A stretch of DNA of 64,000 nucleotides, from contig NC_081406.1 of assembly GCF_030272615.1 (NCBI RefSeq), forward strand, positions 168,722,361 to 168,786,360. The letters are read 5' to 3'. The stretch's first letter is position 1. Every line of letters begins with the position of its first letter. Source of the DNA: Cryptomeria japonica (lineage: Eukaryota; Streptophyta; Pinopsida; Cupressales; Cupressaceae). This document shows positions 44,527-54,410 of the stretch, in pieces. Under the pieces are notes generated by a model that saw only the letters and a program-made list of their open reading frames with translations, was not told where the DNA came from and did not search any database. The position numbers and the translations under genes were made by a program.

Positions 44527-47017
44527 CTATAGATCTGCAGGATCATTTGTGGCTATAGCATCTTGAGCTTCCTTCGATGAACTGAGCATGGTGTCTAATT
44601 TGGGAGTAATGAAGCTTTGGAGGTCACCAACTCTATTGATAATCTTATGCTTTTCATAAATTATATTATTGATCTTGTCAAGCAATGATATAACTTGAGT
44701 TTCCTGACTAGCCACTGAGACTGATAGAGGATCAAAATACTATGATATACCTACCAATGTCTTCTCATTCTCCATAATTTGTTTCTCAATGTCTACAACA
44801 AACTTAGAAAAGGATAAGTTGGACTTGTAAATATTTCCACCTTCTAACAAGGCATCTTGGATACCTTTCACACATGTGTCTAACAAGCTTCTATCATTAG
44901 AAATCATCTTTTGCAACTCACTGAATCTCTCAGCATCAAATTCACTCTGGATCTTAATCTATGTTGCCTTCTCTAATGATTCAAAATGAGTACTCACAGA
45001 GTTCATAAGGCTCTTTAATTGTCTAGATGGAGAATTTGAAGTGTCCTTCATATAAGTAGGCATAATATTTTCAAGGACACTGGATGCAAGGTTAAGCAAA
45101 TCACTATCCTCAATATGAGATTTTAAAATTTCCTATCTAACCTTAGCATGTGCAAAGGTTGCTAACTTCAGTTTTTGTATAGGAGAAAGTGTTTCCAAGT
45201 TGATTGGTCCTTGGGATAGTGTTGAATATTAAAAAATATGCTTATCTTTCTCAAGAAAATCTTTCACATCCTCCGCAATGTCTCTTGATTTGACCTTTTT
45301 ATCCTCTATATCTTTTCCTACCTTGACTTCCTTTAGACCTGCATCATCAACAACCGAAGTTTGAGTCTCTACTGATGGAAATGTATTTATGGGCTGATCC
45401 AGAGGATTCTATGTATCCTCACCCTCATTATCTTTGTATGTCTCCTCTTCAACCTTATTCAACTCATCTCCCCACCTATATGTATCTATATCTTCCTTTT
45501 CTGGAATAGAGGGAATATCTACATTAGCTTGATCATCTTTTGGTTAATCTTTTTGCACTCTTGGAATGGATGATACAACATCATATTGATTTTGTTCCAA
45601 AATTGGCTTCAAAATTTTCTTTGTATCTTTCATTACTTCATCTACTTGCCCAATCATAATCTTATTAATCCTTGTTTTTCTCCTAAAATTCTTTTGGGCT
45701 TCTTTGAGTATCCTATTTATCTCTTTTATTGTTATCACCGAACATATATTGACTATTACATATCCCTTTAGCCTTTCATCTTCTGCTTTAGCAGTATTTC
45801 TTCTCATTTCCAAAATGTTATATAAACTTTTTGGAATTTCTAACATTATTTCTACAAGAACCCTATTGAAAATGTTTAAATACTTTACAGTGGCTTCTTC
45901 TAGAGTCCTTTTGCCAAAGTCATCAAATTTGTCATAAAAGTTAGAAAGAGAATTTAGATTACCTTGCATTGTAAATGCTTCTTCAACCTCTTAGATTGTT
46001 ATACTAGGCTTATTGGGATCTATCTTTGCCTTCTTGTTGGCTTGGCCTTCACCGGAGGGCTTGTCCTTAGAGACTTTTATGGCTTTGGTACCCTTGGTCT
46101 TCATTTTCCTCACCTCTTCATTGGACTTTGTTTCCTCATCATCCTTCATAGTCACATAAACTATTGTTCTCTTTTCTTTCTTCCTCTTCTCACCCTTACC
46201 AGATGGCTTGGTAGGTGATTTGGTTGATTTGGCATAACTGAAGGAGGGAGAAGTGCTTCTAGTCTTCCTTAGCTTGGGAGAAGAGGCTTCTAGACCAGTT
46301 GGTTCAATCTTCATTGGTTTCTCAGCTTGTTGAGTTCTCTTCCTCGCTGCCTGGATTTCTTCCTTAGTGATTCCAATACTCTCTACATACTCTTCAATGT
46401 TCTTTCTCACCTTCTTTTGAATTCAGCTTCTTAAACTGCAAATGCAACTTCAAGTCCTTTGCAAATGTGTCGAACCTTTCTTCAGAATGATCTACTGGCT
46501 TGCTTAAGAGGTGTTGAGCATACAACTCAAGAATTTTTTCATCCACCTCATACCCCATGGGTATGATCCAGACAGTTTTGGGCTCAACTACTTCCATTAG
46601 GCATTGGTCTGTATCAACCATGAAGCAAATAGTATCCTTATATTTTTTAACAATGGACTTAGGGATTCTCTCTCTATCCTGCATTGCACTCTAAATTTTT
46701 TTGAAGTAACTCCAGAGAGTAGCCTTTTGGGTTTTACTATCACCAACTTTGTATAAAAATTCTCTAATCTGGACAATTGCAGATTTGTCATATACCCATT
46801 GCACTTGACCTATTCCTAGAACTTTATTCATGAAATAAAATAATAAGAATAGAATTCAAGTACTATATTTGAATGTATTCATTTTTTCTTGTTTAATCAT
46901 GGCTAGGTTCTTCATCAGCTCACTCTAGAGAAATTCGCACAGATCATACTTCTTATTCTCCCGAATCATCTCATATGCTGCATATATGGTGGTTTCAGAT
47001 ACTAAATTCTCCTAGCT
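44527..47017 (-). pseudogene. C2 ORF2, core and C-terminal half (unknown function)
   Basis: This is the best preserved ORF2 copy. Read from 47017: KKYDLCEFL, KVLGIGQVQWVYDKSAIVQI, then an open stretch from 46684 with IPKSIVKKYKDTICFMVD, DQCLMEVVEP, WIIPMGYEVDEKILELYAQ and a region ending HLQFKKLNSKEGEKEH. After one frameshift near 46400 a single frame runs from 46410 to the TAA at 44527 with only about five stops. In order: a basic linker (KGEKRKKEKR, possible nuclear signal), the domain with EIPKSLYNILEMRRN and RINKIMIGQVDEVMKD, an acidic linker, a helical region with DALLEGGNIYKSNLSFSKF, and the C-terminal FITPKLDTML block ending NDPADL. The whole ORF2 would be of the order of 900-1000 residues, which is an estimate. 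No known catalytic motif is apparent. Confidence 0.75.
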
Positions 47018-47022
47018 AGTAC

Positions 47023-48537
47023 TGTTGAACATAGAGTACCACTAAGAGGGGGGTGAATCAGTAGTTCCTAAACTATTTTTACTTTTAAGGAAACTTCAAA
47101 ATATTGGTGGTTAACTTAAGCACTAAACAATCAAACTAGTAAAGCTAATGAGGAAACCAAAAAGGAAAATCACACAAATGCAACCCACAACACCAGATGT
47201 ACAAGGAAAACCCAATATGGGAAAAACCTCGGTGAGATGATGTTGGAGACTACTGCTCCAATCCAGCCTCACAAGTAGAACACTGAATTACAAAGATTTA
47301 GGGCACCAACCCAAGGAGAACCAACCCCTGCACTAAGCTCCAACTTGGTGATGTATATTTAAATACAATTTTGATACAGTTATAGCTTCTTGTTGCAAAT
47401 GAGTTCTGCAACTCTTGATCAAATAGTTTACTGCCGATTAAAAGTCTTTTCTTCTCTACTGGATCTCATACTACCAGTTATGAGATCACTCTCTTTGATT
47501 CTTGGCCTCTCTTCTCTCTCTCTCTCACATAGTCTCACAACTCACTGTGCCACACTTGGATGATTCCTTCCTCAACCACACCTCACCAATTTGCTCAAAT
47601 GTCGAAATTGTTATAGTTATACTAGTACTCAATCACTACCAGTTAAACCTTCTCACCGGTTTGCTTGTCGACTCACTCTGCAACTTAGAATAAATTCTAA
47701 GTGAGATGATCCCTCTCTACACTCATGCTCTCTGCAAGCGTCATGACTTTCTATTTTGAGCTCATGTATTTATAATCATGGATTCCCACCAAGAATGCAT
47801 TCAAACACCATCGTGTTAGGTTTTCCTTTTCCAACTCATTCTGAATCCCATTTGATCCGATCTTTTTTTAGGGATATGATCTTTATGACAACGATCAAAC
47901 ACCAGAAGAACTTCACATTCCAATGTGCATTTTTTAAATATGGAGGTCTGCACCATGCTTTTCTACTTTTCTGTGTCACTCACCATTAATGGCTTTGTTG
48001 TTTCCTTCACCTAACAGGTACTAAGATCAAATATTATTGCAAGGTCAGTGCGATTGCTTTTCCATCTTTCCTTCCTTGAGTCGTAATCTTCTGGCATCCT
48101 TTGTGACTTGCGGGTTCTTCATAAAAGGTGACTTGCCTGCATATTTGTTTCCTCAATGCACACTCCACCGACCTGTGTGGTACATCCACCTGGCATCCAG
48201 TTGTCAAGCTTGTCAATATCCACCTTTTCTTGTATTCCTATGTCAGTTTGACATTCTTAATCATTCAAGGTTGACTACTGGTTTAGCTTATCTTACCGGT
48301 ATGACCATCAACCATCCTTTATGTTATTTTCACTAGTTGTTATACCTTCATAACACATAAACAACCTTCATCCTAGTTTATGCCTTACCGGTAACCCTTC
48401 TTTAAAGATAGATGCCACAAGTCACATTTACCGGTAGCCTTCCTTTTTTCTGCTCACTCTCATGTGTATTGTCATCATACCAATGACCTTGCCAAAACAG
48501 TTGACATTAATGACAACTTAATGCCAAATTGCCAACA
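47023..48537 (-). mobile_element. Solo LTR F inside C2 ORF2
   Basis: A 1515-bp TG...CA unit flanked by agtac at 47018-47022 and 48538-48542. The plus strand starts tgttgaacatagagtacc and ends aaattgccaaca. The G-tract aagaggggggtgaatcag at its left end shows minus orientation and membership of the same broad LTR group. Removal restores the ORF2 frame. No internal sequence remains. Confidence 0.9.
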
Positions 48538-48542
48538 AGTAC

Positions 48543-48684
48543 TATATATCTTGTACCCAATAACCTTTGAGGAAAATCTTATGTCATCCTCAATAATGTC
48601 ATTGATTGTTATTGCCCTTCTATCAAACTTTGAATCGGTTGCATCAGTGACAATCTGGTTCTTCATAGATATTAGGGTAGGCAA
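48543..48684 (-). pseudogene. C2 ORF2, middle fragment between F and G
   Basis: Minus-strand reading gives LPTLISMKNQIVTDATDS and AITINDIIEDDIRFSSKV then IGYKIY, matching SLRKVQNTTIAIV...TIKDIVEQDVRFSSMVVGYKVY of C1. It is open throughout. Confidence 0.8.
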
Positions 48685-48689
48685 ATCAT

Positions 48690-48874
48690 TGTTAGGGCCT
48701 GGAGGCAACTAAGAGGGGGGGGTGGATCAGTTGTCTATTAATTTCAACCCAAATATAACTTAGTCAAACTTGATGCATAATACCAGTAAACCAAACTTAA
48801 TGTCGGTTGATAGTTTAATAGTTAATAACAATACCGGTGAAACTTAATGCATGAAACAGAAAGAGAAATAACAT
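48690..48874 (-). repeat. Truncated 3' LTR of G
   Basis: The plus strand starts tgttagggcctggaggcaact and matches 50610 onwards to gagaaataacat, where similarity stops. The U3 side is deleted. Confidence 0.85.
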
Positions 48875-48985
48875 AGAACTAATTACAAATACCAACTACT
48901 CCCCCTGAGAAGTAGCTCTCCTTCATCAAAGCTGAAAAAAGGTTTCTCTATAAATTTTGTCATTTTGATGCCAAGCATCAACTGT

Positions 48986-49834
48986 CTAGGTCTCTACCGG
49001 TGAGGGCATTAGCCCAAGCTTCTCTCTGAGATATTCAAAAGTTTCCTTAGGCAAAGGCTTAGTAAAGATATCTGCAATCCACTCTTTAGTATTCACATAA
49101 ACCAATTTCACTTCTTTTACTTCAACATTTTTTGTCAAAATATTGAATTTGATAGAAACACGTTTAGTTTTAGAGTGAAATACTAGATTCTTAGATATAT
49201 CAATTTCTACCATATTATCATAGTAAATAATTATAGGCTTTTTGCATTTTACCTTTATGTCCTTCAACATTTGTTTAATCCATAATACCTAAATACAATT
49301 AGTTGTTGCTGCAACATATTCTGATTCTGTTGTTGATAATGATGTACAACTCTGTTTCTTGCTCAACCATGAAATCAATCTGCTACCAAGAAAGAATTCC
49401 CCACCGATGGTTCTCTTTTTGTCATCTACATCTCCTACCCAATTAGCATCGGTGTATGCACATAAATCAAAAAAATTATCTTTAGGATACCATAAACCAA
49501 GATTTGTTGTGCCTTGTAAATACCAAAAAATCCCTTTCACTACCGATTCATGATTTTCCTTAGGATTACTCTAAAATCTTGAAACAATACATATTGTATT
49601 CATAATATCAGGTCTTGTTTGTGTCAAATACAGTAAACCTCCAATCATAGATTTATATCTTGTTGGATTAACAGGGACTGAATCATCCTTCAATGATAGT
49701 TTATCAGTTATATTCATAGGAGTACTTACCGGTTTAGAGTTTTCCATACCAAATTTTTTCAATAGTTCCTTCAAGTACTTTGTTTGAAATATGAATATAC
49801 CTTTATCAGTCTGTGAAATCTTTAGTGTAACCAA
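48986..49834 (-). pseudogene. G reverse transcriptase C-terminus and RNase H
   Basis: Starting near LKISQTDKGIFIFQTKY, followed by GMENSKPVSTPM, SMIGGLLYLTQTRPDI, AYTDANWVGDVDDKK, STTESEYVAA, YDNMVEIDISKNLV and IFTKPLPKETFEYL, ending at 48986. Few stops; better preserved than B. The catalytic YVDD segment, which should lie just upstream, is absent because of a deletion at about 49815. Confidence 0.85.
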
Positions 49835-50552
49835 TCTTCAAAAGATATTTGTCCAATCTAGCATACCAAGCTCTAGGAGCTTGCTTCAATCCATATAATG
49901 ATTTCCTTAACCTGCACACCATATCTTTGTCATTTGTCAAACAAAATCCATCAAGTTGTTCAATGTAAACTTCCTCTTCAACCAAAGTATCTCTAGATAC
50001 TGATGTATTAGGCATTGTTCTTAATTAATTAATAGTAGTTACTTTCATTTTGCATGCTGGTGGAAATGCTCTTAAAACTTTAGAAACAATCTCATCTTCA
50101 CTTAAAGATCCTCCACAACTTTGTATACCCAAAACAATTTCATTAACTCTTTCCATAAAAGCAAAAATTCTTTCATCTTCTTACATTTTTAAATTTTCAT
50201 ACCTGACCCGGAAGTATTCCAATTTTGCAATTTTTACAGTGGTATCACCTTCATTAAAAGTCTCCAATTTGTCCCAAATAGCTTTAGTAGTAGATCAGTC
50301 TGATAATCCCATGATTTGTTGATCTGACAATGCACACAAAAGTGCTTCTCTTGCTTTGCAATCATTCTCTTGATCTTTAGCCTAGTTTGGTGGATTAGGT
50401 TGACTCTATGTAGGACCAACATAGCCATTCTTTATAAAATCCCATATGTCTCTTCCAATGTAATTCAGATGTGTCTCCATTCTGATCTTCCATATATCAT
50501 AGTTAGTTCCATCAAGTTTCAGACTGTCCTTCATGAAATAGTTAGTTGCCAT
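49806..50552 (-). pseudogene. G Gag fused to RT by internal deletion
   Basis: The ATG at 50552 (MATNYFMKDSLKLDGTNY) opens a normal Copia Gag start, WKIRMETHLNYIGRDIWDF, with stops, and DERIFAFMERVNEIVLGIQ. At about 50000, NTSVSRDTLV runs directly into EEEVYIEQLDGF of RT, where B has more than 3 kb of intervening coding sequence. RT then reads CRLRKSLYGLKQAPRAWYARLDKYLL and breaks at GYTKDFTD, the second deletion junction, which also shifts the frame. Confidence 0.82.
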
Positions 50553-50596
50553 AGAATCTCCTCAAGTTGTTAAACTTTTGCAAAAATAGGAATTTT

Positions 50597-50609
50597 CTCT
50601 GATACCAAT
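50597..50609 (-). promoter_or_regulatory. Primer-binding site of G
   Basis: Minus-strand attggtatcagag, an unmutated initiator-Met site adjoining the 5' LTR. Confidence 0.85.
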
Positions 50610-51686
50610 TGTTAGGACCTGGAGGCAACTGAGAGGGGGGGTTGAATTAGTTGTCTATTAATTTCAACCCAAATATAACTTAATCAAACTTGATGCATAA
50701 TACCAGTAAACAAAACTTAATGCCAGTTGACAGTTTAACAGTTAATAACAATACTAGTGAAACTTAATGCATGAAACAAAAAGAGAAATAACATCCACAA
50801 CACATAACATAGATATTTGTACGTGGAAACCCTGTAAGGGGAAAAAACATGATGGGAAACCTTACCCATAATTAGATGATACTACTGCAGATAGTATGTG
50901 TGTACAAATGGGGTCTGCACATGCAGAAAGGCCAACTGCCTAGAGCTCACTACTCAATCACAAAATGAGAGTCACACTGACTACAATAGGATGGTTAAAT
51001 CCTAGATAATGTACTACTCAAAATAGCATCTTCATATGCTAGCTTCAGTGTTGGTTAAGCTCTGATTATCTCCTTCAAACATTCCTTGAATCTTCAAATG
51101 ATGTCTACGTGAGTAGCTCTACTTATATTTGCATATACCGAATATCACAACCTTATAATGCCTTATGTCATTCCTATCTCAATCTCACAAATGAGATCTT
51201 ACATATATACCAAAACCTAAGACCAAATGTGTAGGTCAACTCACTAAGAATATTACATTAAAATCAGTTACAAATGAATCAATATGTGATGCATCATGTC
51301 GGCTTAATGAATTTACAATAATAACCAATCAATAAATCATCTCCATAACATGTCATGCTGATCTGGAATAGATAACGCATGTCGGTCCATAACCTAGACC
51401 AATTTGCCAGTAACAACAAATATGACAACTCGTTTAGACCAATAACTAAATCACCAAAACCAAGTGTCCAAACCATGTCTTCGTCATAACCAAGTAACCT
51501 CCAGATGATAACAAGTCATCCTCTGTGCCAGTGAACAATATAACCTATCGGTGAACTAGATACCGGTGACTGTGCATAAGTCACTAAACTTGTCGGTGAA
51601 CATAACCAAAGATCTCCAAAAAGATAAGTGAGGATAAGTGTTGACATCAATGACAAAACCAATGCAACACATTCATAATGCCAACA
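50610..51686 (-). repeat. 5' LTR of G
   Basis: The plus strand starts tgttaggacctggaggcaact with the G-tract gagagggggggttgaatt, and ends cataatgccaaca. It contains the tgagctctaggcagttggcc block and the hairpin at 50914-50927. Confidence 0.88.
50914..50927 (-). other. U5 hairpin, G version
   Basis: TCTGC, loop ATGT, GCAGA on the minus strand: a perfect 5-bp stem. The outer pair is T-A where H has C-G. Confidence 0.6.
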
Positions 51687-51691
51687 ATCAT

Positions 51692-51998
51692 AGATTGAGC
51701 ATAACCCTGTCACGACCCTAGTGGCATTCTTGGTAATTTTGAATGGCTTGTTTAACCACATGAACTTATCATGCATCCTATTGATCACATACCAGACCCA
51801 TTTGCATTTATTGAACGATAGGAATTTGACGAATTGCACAAAATTATTTTCCTCCAATACTTTGAATTCAAGTTTTATCCTGAAATTTTCATCAATCAGC
51901 TAGTTGTTGTAAAGATTTAGCAAATGTGAGCTTTCCAATTCCTCAAGGTTTGCATGAATATAAACCCTAACATCCTCTACATGAAGAACACCGTATGG
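51692..51998 (-). pseudogene. C2 ORF2, N-terminal fragment between G and H
   Basis: From 51998: PYGVLHVEDVRVYIHANLEELE, then a stop, ENNFVQFVKFLSFNKCKWV, NRMHDKFMWLNKPFKITKN and ATRVVTGL up to G. Each block has a counterpart in C1 at 16150-15860. Upstream ORF2 residues lie beyond H. Confidence 0.8.
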
Positions 51999-52781
51999 TG
52001 TTGGCATATGCACACTCCAATGAGACATTTTATGTGATTGAAGGTTTTGTCATTGATGGCAACCTTGCAATCTTATTGCACCAGCAAAGGTATTATACCG
52101 GCATTAGCAGATCACACTCTACACCGACACCAACACAGAAGAAAGGAAGTATATCGGCACAGAGGCCGACAGGATTTTGTTATATTATATTTTGTTTATT
52201 ATTGTAAAAATGTGTAAGCCAACTTGGTAAATTGTAAAATAACTCTTATATATAAGAGAGATCAATGTAGACATTAGATATAGGAGAAATAAGAAAAAAA
52301 AGGGAAAATATTAGGCAGACCTATTGTGTGACATATAGGTTAAGAGGTATATGTAAAGAACAAAGCAAGAACTGGTACTGAATCTGGCATTGAAGATGCT
52401 ATTGTAAAGCAGTACAAGATATTGGATGTGTATAATCCTTATTGTAAGTCAGTGAGACTTCCCATTGAGCAGTGAGCTCTAGGCAGTTGGCCTTCCTGCA
52501 TGTGCAGGCCCCTATTGTAAGTAATATTCTCTTATTAGCCAGTGAGTGAATATTGTGGGTCACAAATCCCATCGAGGTTTTCCCCACACTGGGTTTCCTC
52601 ATTAAAATCTTGTGTTATGGTGTGCTTTTCATGTGGATGTTCTTGATTCTATTTATTGCATTATTTATTGCATACCGGTACACTGTTATATTATGTTCTG
52701 CATGTTTTAAGTTAAGAAATTCCATTCACTAGTCAGATACTGATTCACCCCCCCCTCTCAATATCTGTGGGATCCCTAACA
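51999..52781 (+). repeat. 5' LTR of H
   Basis: It starts tgttggcatatgcacactcc and ends gggatccctaaca. TATA-like cttatatataagag lies near 52241. A tgagctctaggcagttggcc block, hairpin (52495-52508), ccatcgaggttttccccaca...gggtttcc U5 block and C-tract tgattcacccccccc follow in that order. Confidence 0.88.
52495..52508 (+). other. U5 hairpin, H version
   Basis: CCTGC, loop ATGT, GCAGG: a perfect 5-bp stem. Confidence 0.6.
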
Positions 52782-52797
52782 ATTGGTATCAGAGCCT
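52782..52797 (+). promoter_or_regulatory. Primer-binding site of H
   Basis: attggtatcagagcct follows the LTR directly: initiator-Met site. The next bases, ggtcctc...cctaacagcttgaggaagatct, match the leaders of B and C1. Confidence 0.9.
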
Positions 52798-52852
52798 GGT
52801 CCTCTATTTTCAAAAGCCTAACAGCTTGAGGAAGATCTTGACACCGGTAAAG

Positions 52853-54010
52853 ATGGAAAATCTAATGAAGCAATTGGAAGGAGCTCTTACAGACTATGAT
52901 GCAGAAAAATTGAAAAATATCAAACTAGAAGATGATTTAAGGGCAGCTCAGGACATCATTCAGGCACTTCAAGAAAATTTTACTGTTGCAAGAAATAAGA
53001 GAAGAGAAATTTGTGAAAAATTGCAAAATGAGAATGATGAAAAGGAATCACTTAATGATATGATAAGCAAGTTGAAACAAGAGATCATGACAACAAAGAA
53101 TGAAATGCAGGATATGACTATAAGATTTTGCAAAGAGATTGAGGATAGGAAGAAGAATGAAGAAGAATTGACCAGAAGACTAAGTGATGCAGCAAATGAG
53201 AACACAAGACTTAGCTATGAAAATGACATGTTGAAGACAGATCTAATGCATACTCAGAATGACTCAAATGAACTGATGAGACAAAAAGAAGTCTTAGAAA
53301 GAGAACTAGAAACTGCAAATCAACATAAAGAAAAATTCAAGAAAAGCTCAGAGGAACTTGGCACCTTGCTGAAGAATCAAAAACCTAAAGGTGACACTTG
53401 TGGAATTGGCTTTGAAGTTGGTGAAACCTCCAGTACTGCAAATACTCAGGATCACAGCAACCCAATAAGACAACCTAATGCTTATAAATTCAATGGAAAA
53501 TTCTTTAACTGTAATAAGTATGGTCATAGAGAAAATGAATGTAGATCTAGAAATTATCAGAATATCAACACACCCATAGGTCAATGTTCTAAATGCAACA
53601 AAGTAGGTCACAATTCTAAAAATTGCAGAATGAATGTGAGATGTTATATTTGTGGAAGATTTGGACATTTATCTAATTAATGCAGAACACAAACCGGCAT
53701 AGGTTATGGGAAAGCTATTCAGAAAAATAATGTAACTTGTTATGCATGTAACAAGATTGGACATATTGCTAAATTCTGTAGAAGTAAAGGAACACAGGTA
53801 GACAACAAAAGTTCTAGCTTGAAAGGTAAAGAAAAGGTTGAAGAGGTTAAGCAAGAATTCTCAAAACAATGGATTAGAAAAGCTGATCTAAATATTGGGA
53901 ATACTCCTCCACTGGTAGAACCAACCAATGCTTCACTGGAAGAATAGAGTGATGCTTTAGTGGAAGGACAGAGCAGTGCTCCACCAGCAGGAAGTTCTTC
54001 ATCTAATTAA
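52853..54010 (+). pseudogene. H Gag: long coiled coil and CCHC knuckles, two in-frame stops
   Basis: The ATG at 52853 (MENLMKQLEGALTDYD) is chosen over upstream in-frame non-ATG codons; the frame runs to the TAA at 54008-54010, 385 codons, with stops only at 53678 and 53945. Residues about 1-190 are nearly continuous coiled coil (EIEDRKKNEEEL, ENDMLKTDL). GIGFEVGETSS and RQPNAYKFNGKFF follow, then knuckles CNKYGHRENEC, CSKCNKVGHNSKNC, CYICGRFGHLSN*C and CYACNKIGHIAKFC. The first stop occupies the fourth spacer position of the third knuckle, where C1 has Gln, so it is a CAA to TAA change. The end is acidic. Expected role: RNA-binding structural protein of a virus-like particle, from Gag family knowledge. 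Confidence 0.85.
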
Positions 54011-54312
54011 AGAAAATTTCCTTGAGGGTTTGGAAATCTATTGATACATGTGCTATTATTCCCTCGGTTAGAGATAAGAAGTTGGAAATTACTTATTACC
54101 GGCAAACAATGTTAAGTGAATACTTAACTGGCATGCAATTAATGTGGTAGATAGCGAATAGACACTATATAATCAAGGTTTTGGCTCCATTTCATTTCAC
54201 TAAGATTTCAAATTTACGAAGAGCACGAAGACTCCGAGCTAAGGCATTTTGAGCAAGAAGCAAGAACACTCCAAACAATCATCCATCCTAAGGAAGTAAA
54301 AGGTATTTAATC
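54011..54312 (+). other. Spacer between gag and ORF2 of H
   Basis: No open frame. It includes agcacgaagactccgagc and ends with gaagtaaaaggtatttaatc before the ORF2 ATG. A spliced or internally initiated ORF2 message is possible; no clear splice pair was identified. Confidence 0.45.
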
Positions 54313-54410
54313 ATGGCATCCACCTCTGCAATTGAATATATAGCAAACCCTACTATTATTGAAGTGATAAAAATACCTAGGTCCGTATTTCAGTTAGTTC
54401 CCGAGGTAGC
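54313..54410 (+). pseudogene. H ORF2, first 32 codons, truncated by K
   Basis: MASTSAIEYIANPTIIEVIK and on to VPEVA, open to the K insertion point. It resembles the C1 ORF2 start MVSASDIATPLVVEIF. The remainder is expected beyond the right end. Confidence 0.65.

Larger units (their letters stand above)
48690..51686 (-). mobile_element. Copia G: internally deleted Sirevirus-like Copia inserted in C2 ORF2
   Basis: Target duplication atcat (48685-48689, 51687-51691). It has a 1077-bp 5' LTR (50610-51686), primer site, gag, RT/RNase H and only 185 bp of 3' LTR (48690-48874). Relative to B it has three deletions: gag fused directly to RT (protease, integrase and the first RT part missing), removal of the RT active-site segment, and loss of the PPT plus most of the 3' LTR. 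Gag and RT sequences are close to B. Since duplications flank it, insertion was normal and the deletions are later or arose during its reverse transcription. Confidence 0.88.
42998..51998 (-). mobile_element. Element C2: second copy of the Gag + ORF2 family, inserted in the D LTR; 5' half outside the window
   Basis: The 3' LTR is 42998-44129; the internal sequence is 44130-47017, 48543-48684 and 51692-51998, separated by solo LTR F and element G and ended by H. ORF2 reads through the F and G sites when these are removed with one duplication copy each (GYKIYSTS and TGLCSIYDLPTL). H lies in the ORF2 N-terminal region. Gag, primer site and 5' LTR of C2 must lie to the right of the window. The left flank duplication would be agaac; its partner is not in view. 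Confidence 0.82.
51999..54410 (+). mobile_element. Element H: plus-strand Gag + ORF2 family member inserted in C2, cut by K
   Basis: 5' LTR 51999-52781, primer site, gag 52853-54010, spacer, then the first 98 bases of ORF2, where Tat-like K is inserted. The left duplication would be tatgg (51994-51998); the 3' LTR lies outside the window. Gag and the ORF2 start match C1, so H is the third or fourth family member here, in the opposite orientation and better preserved than the others. Confidence 0.85.

Noticed and set aside
48475-48708. Reverse-strand ORF as an independent gene
   Set aside because: It spans the G/C2 boundary, a genuine ORF2 piece (48543-48684) and the F LTR; only the middle part is real.
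51516-51857. 113-codon reverse-strand ORF as one protein
   Set aside because: Its first part is C2 ORF2 and the rest is G LTR; the ORF crosses an insertion boundary.
10074-52797. TGGTATCAGAGC sites as parts of tRNA genes
   Set aside because: Each directly follows an LTR end and has no tRNA body; they are primer-binding sites.
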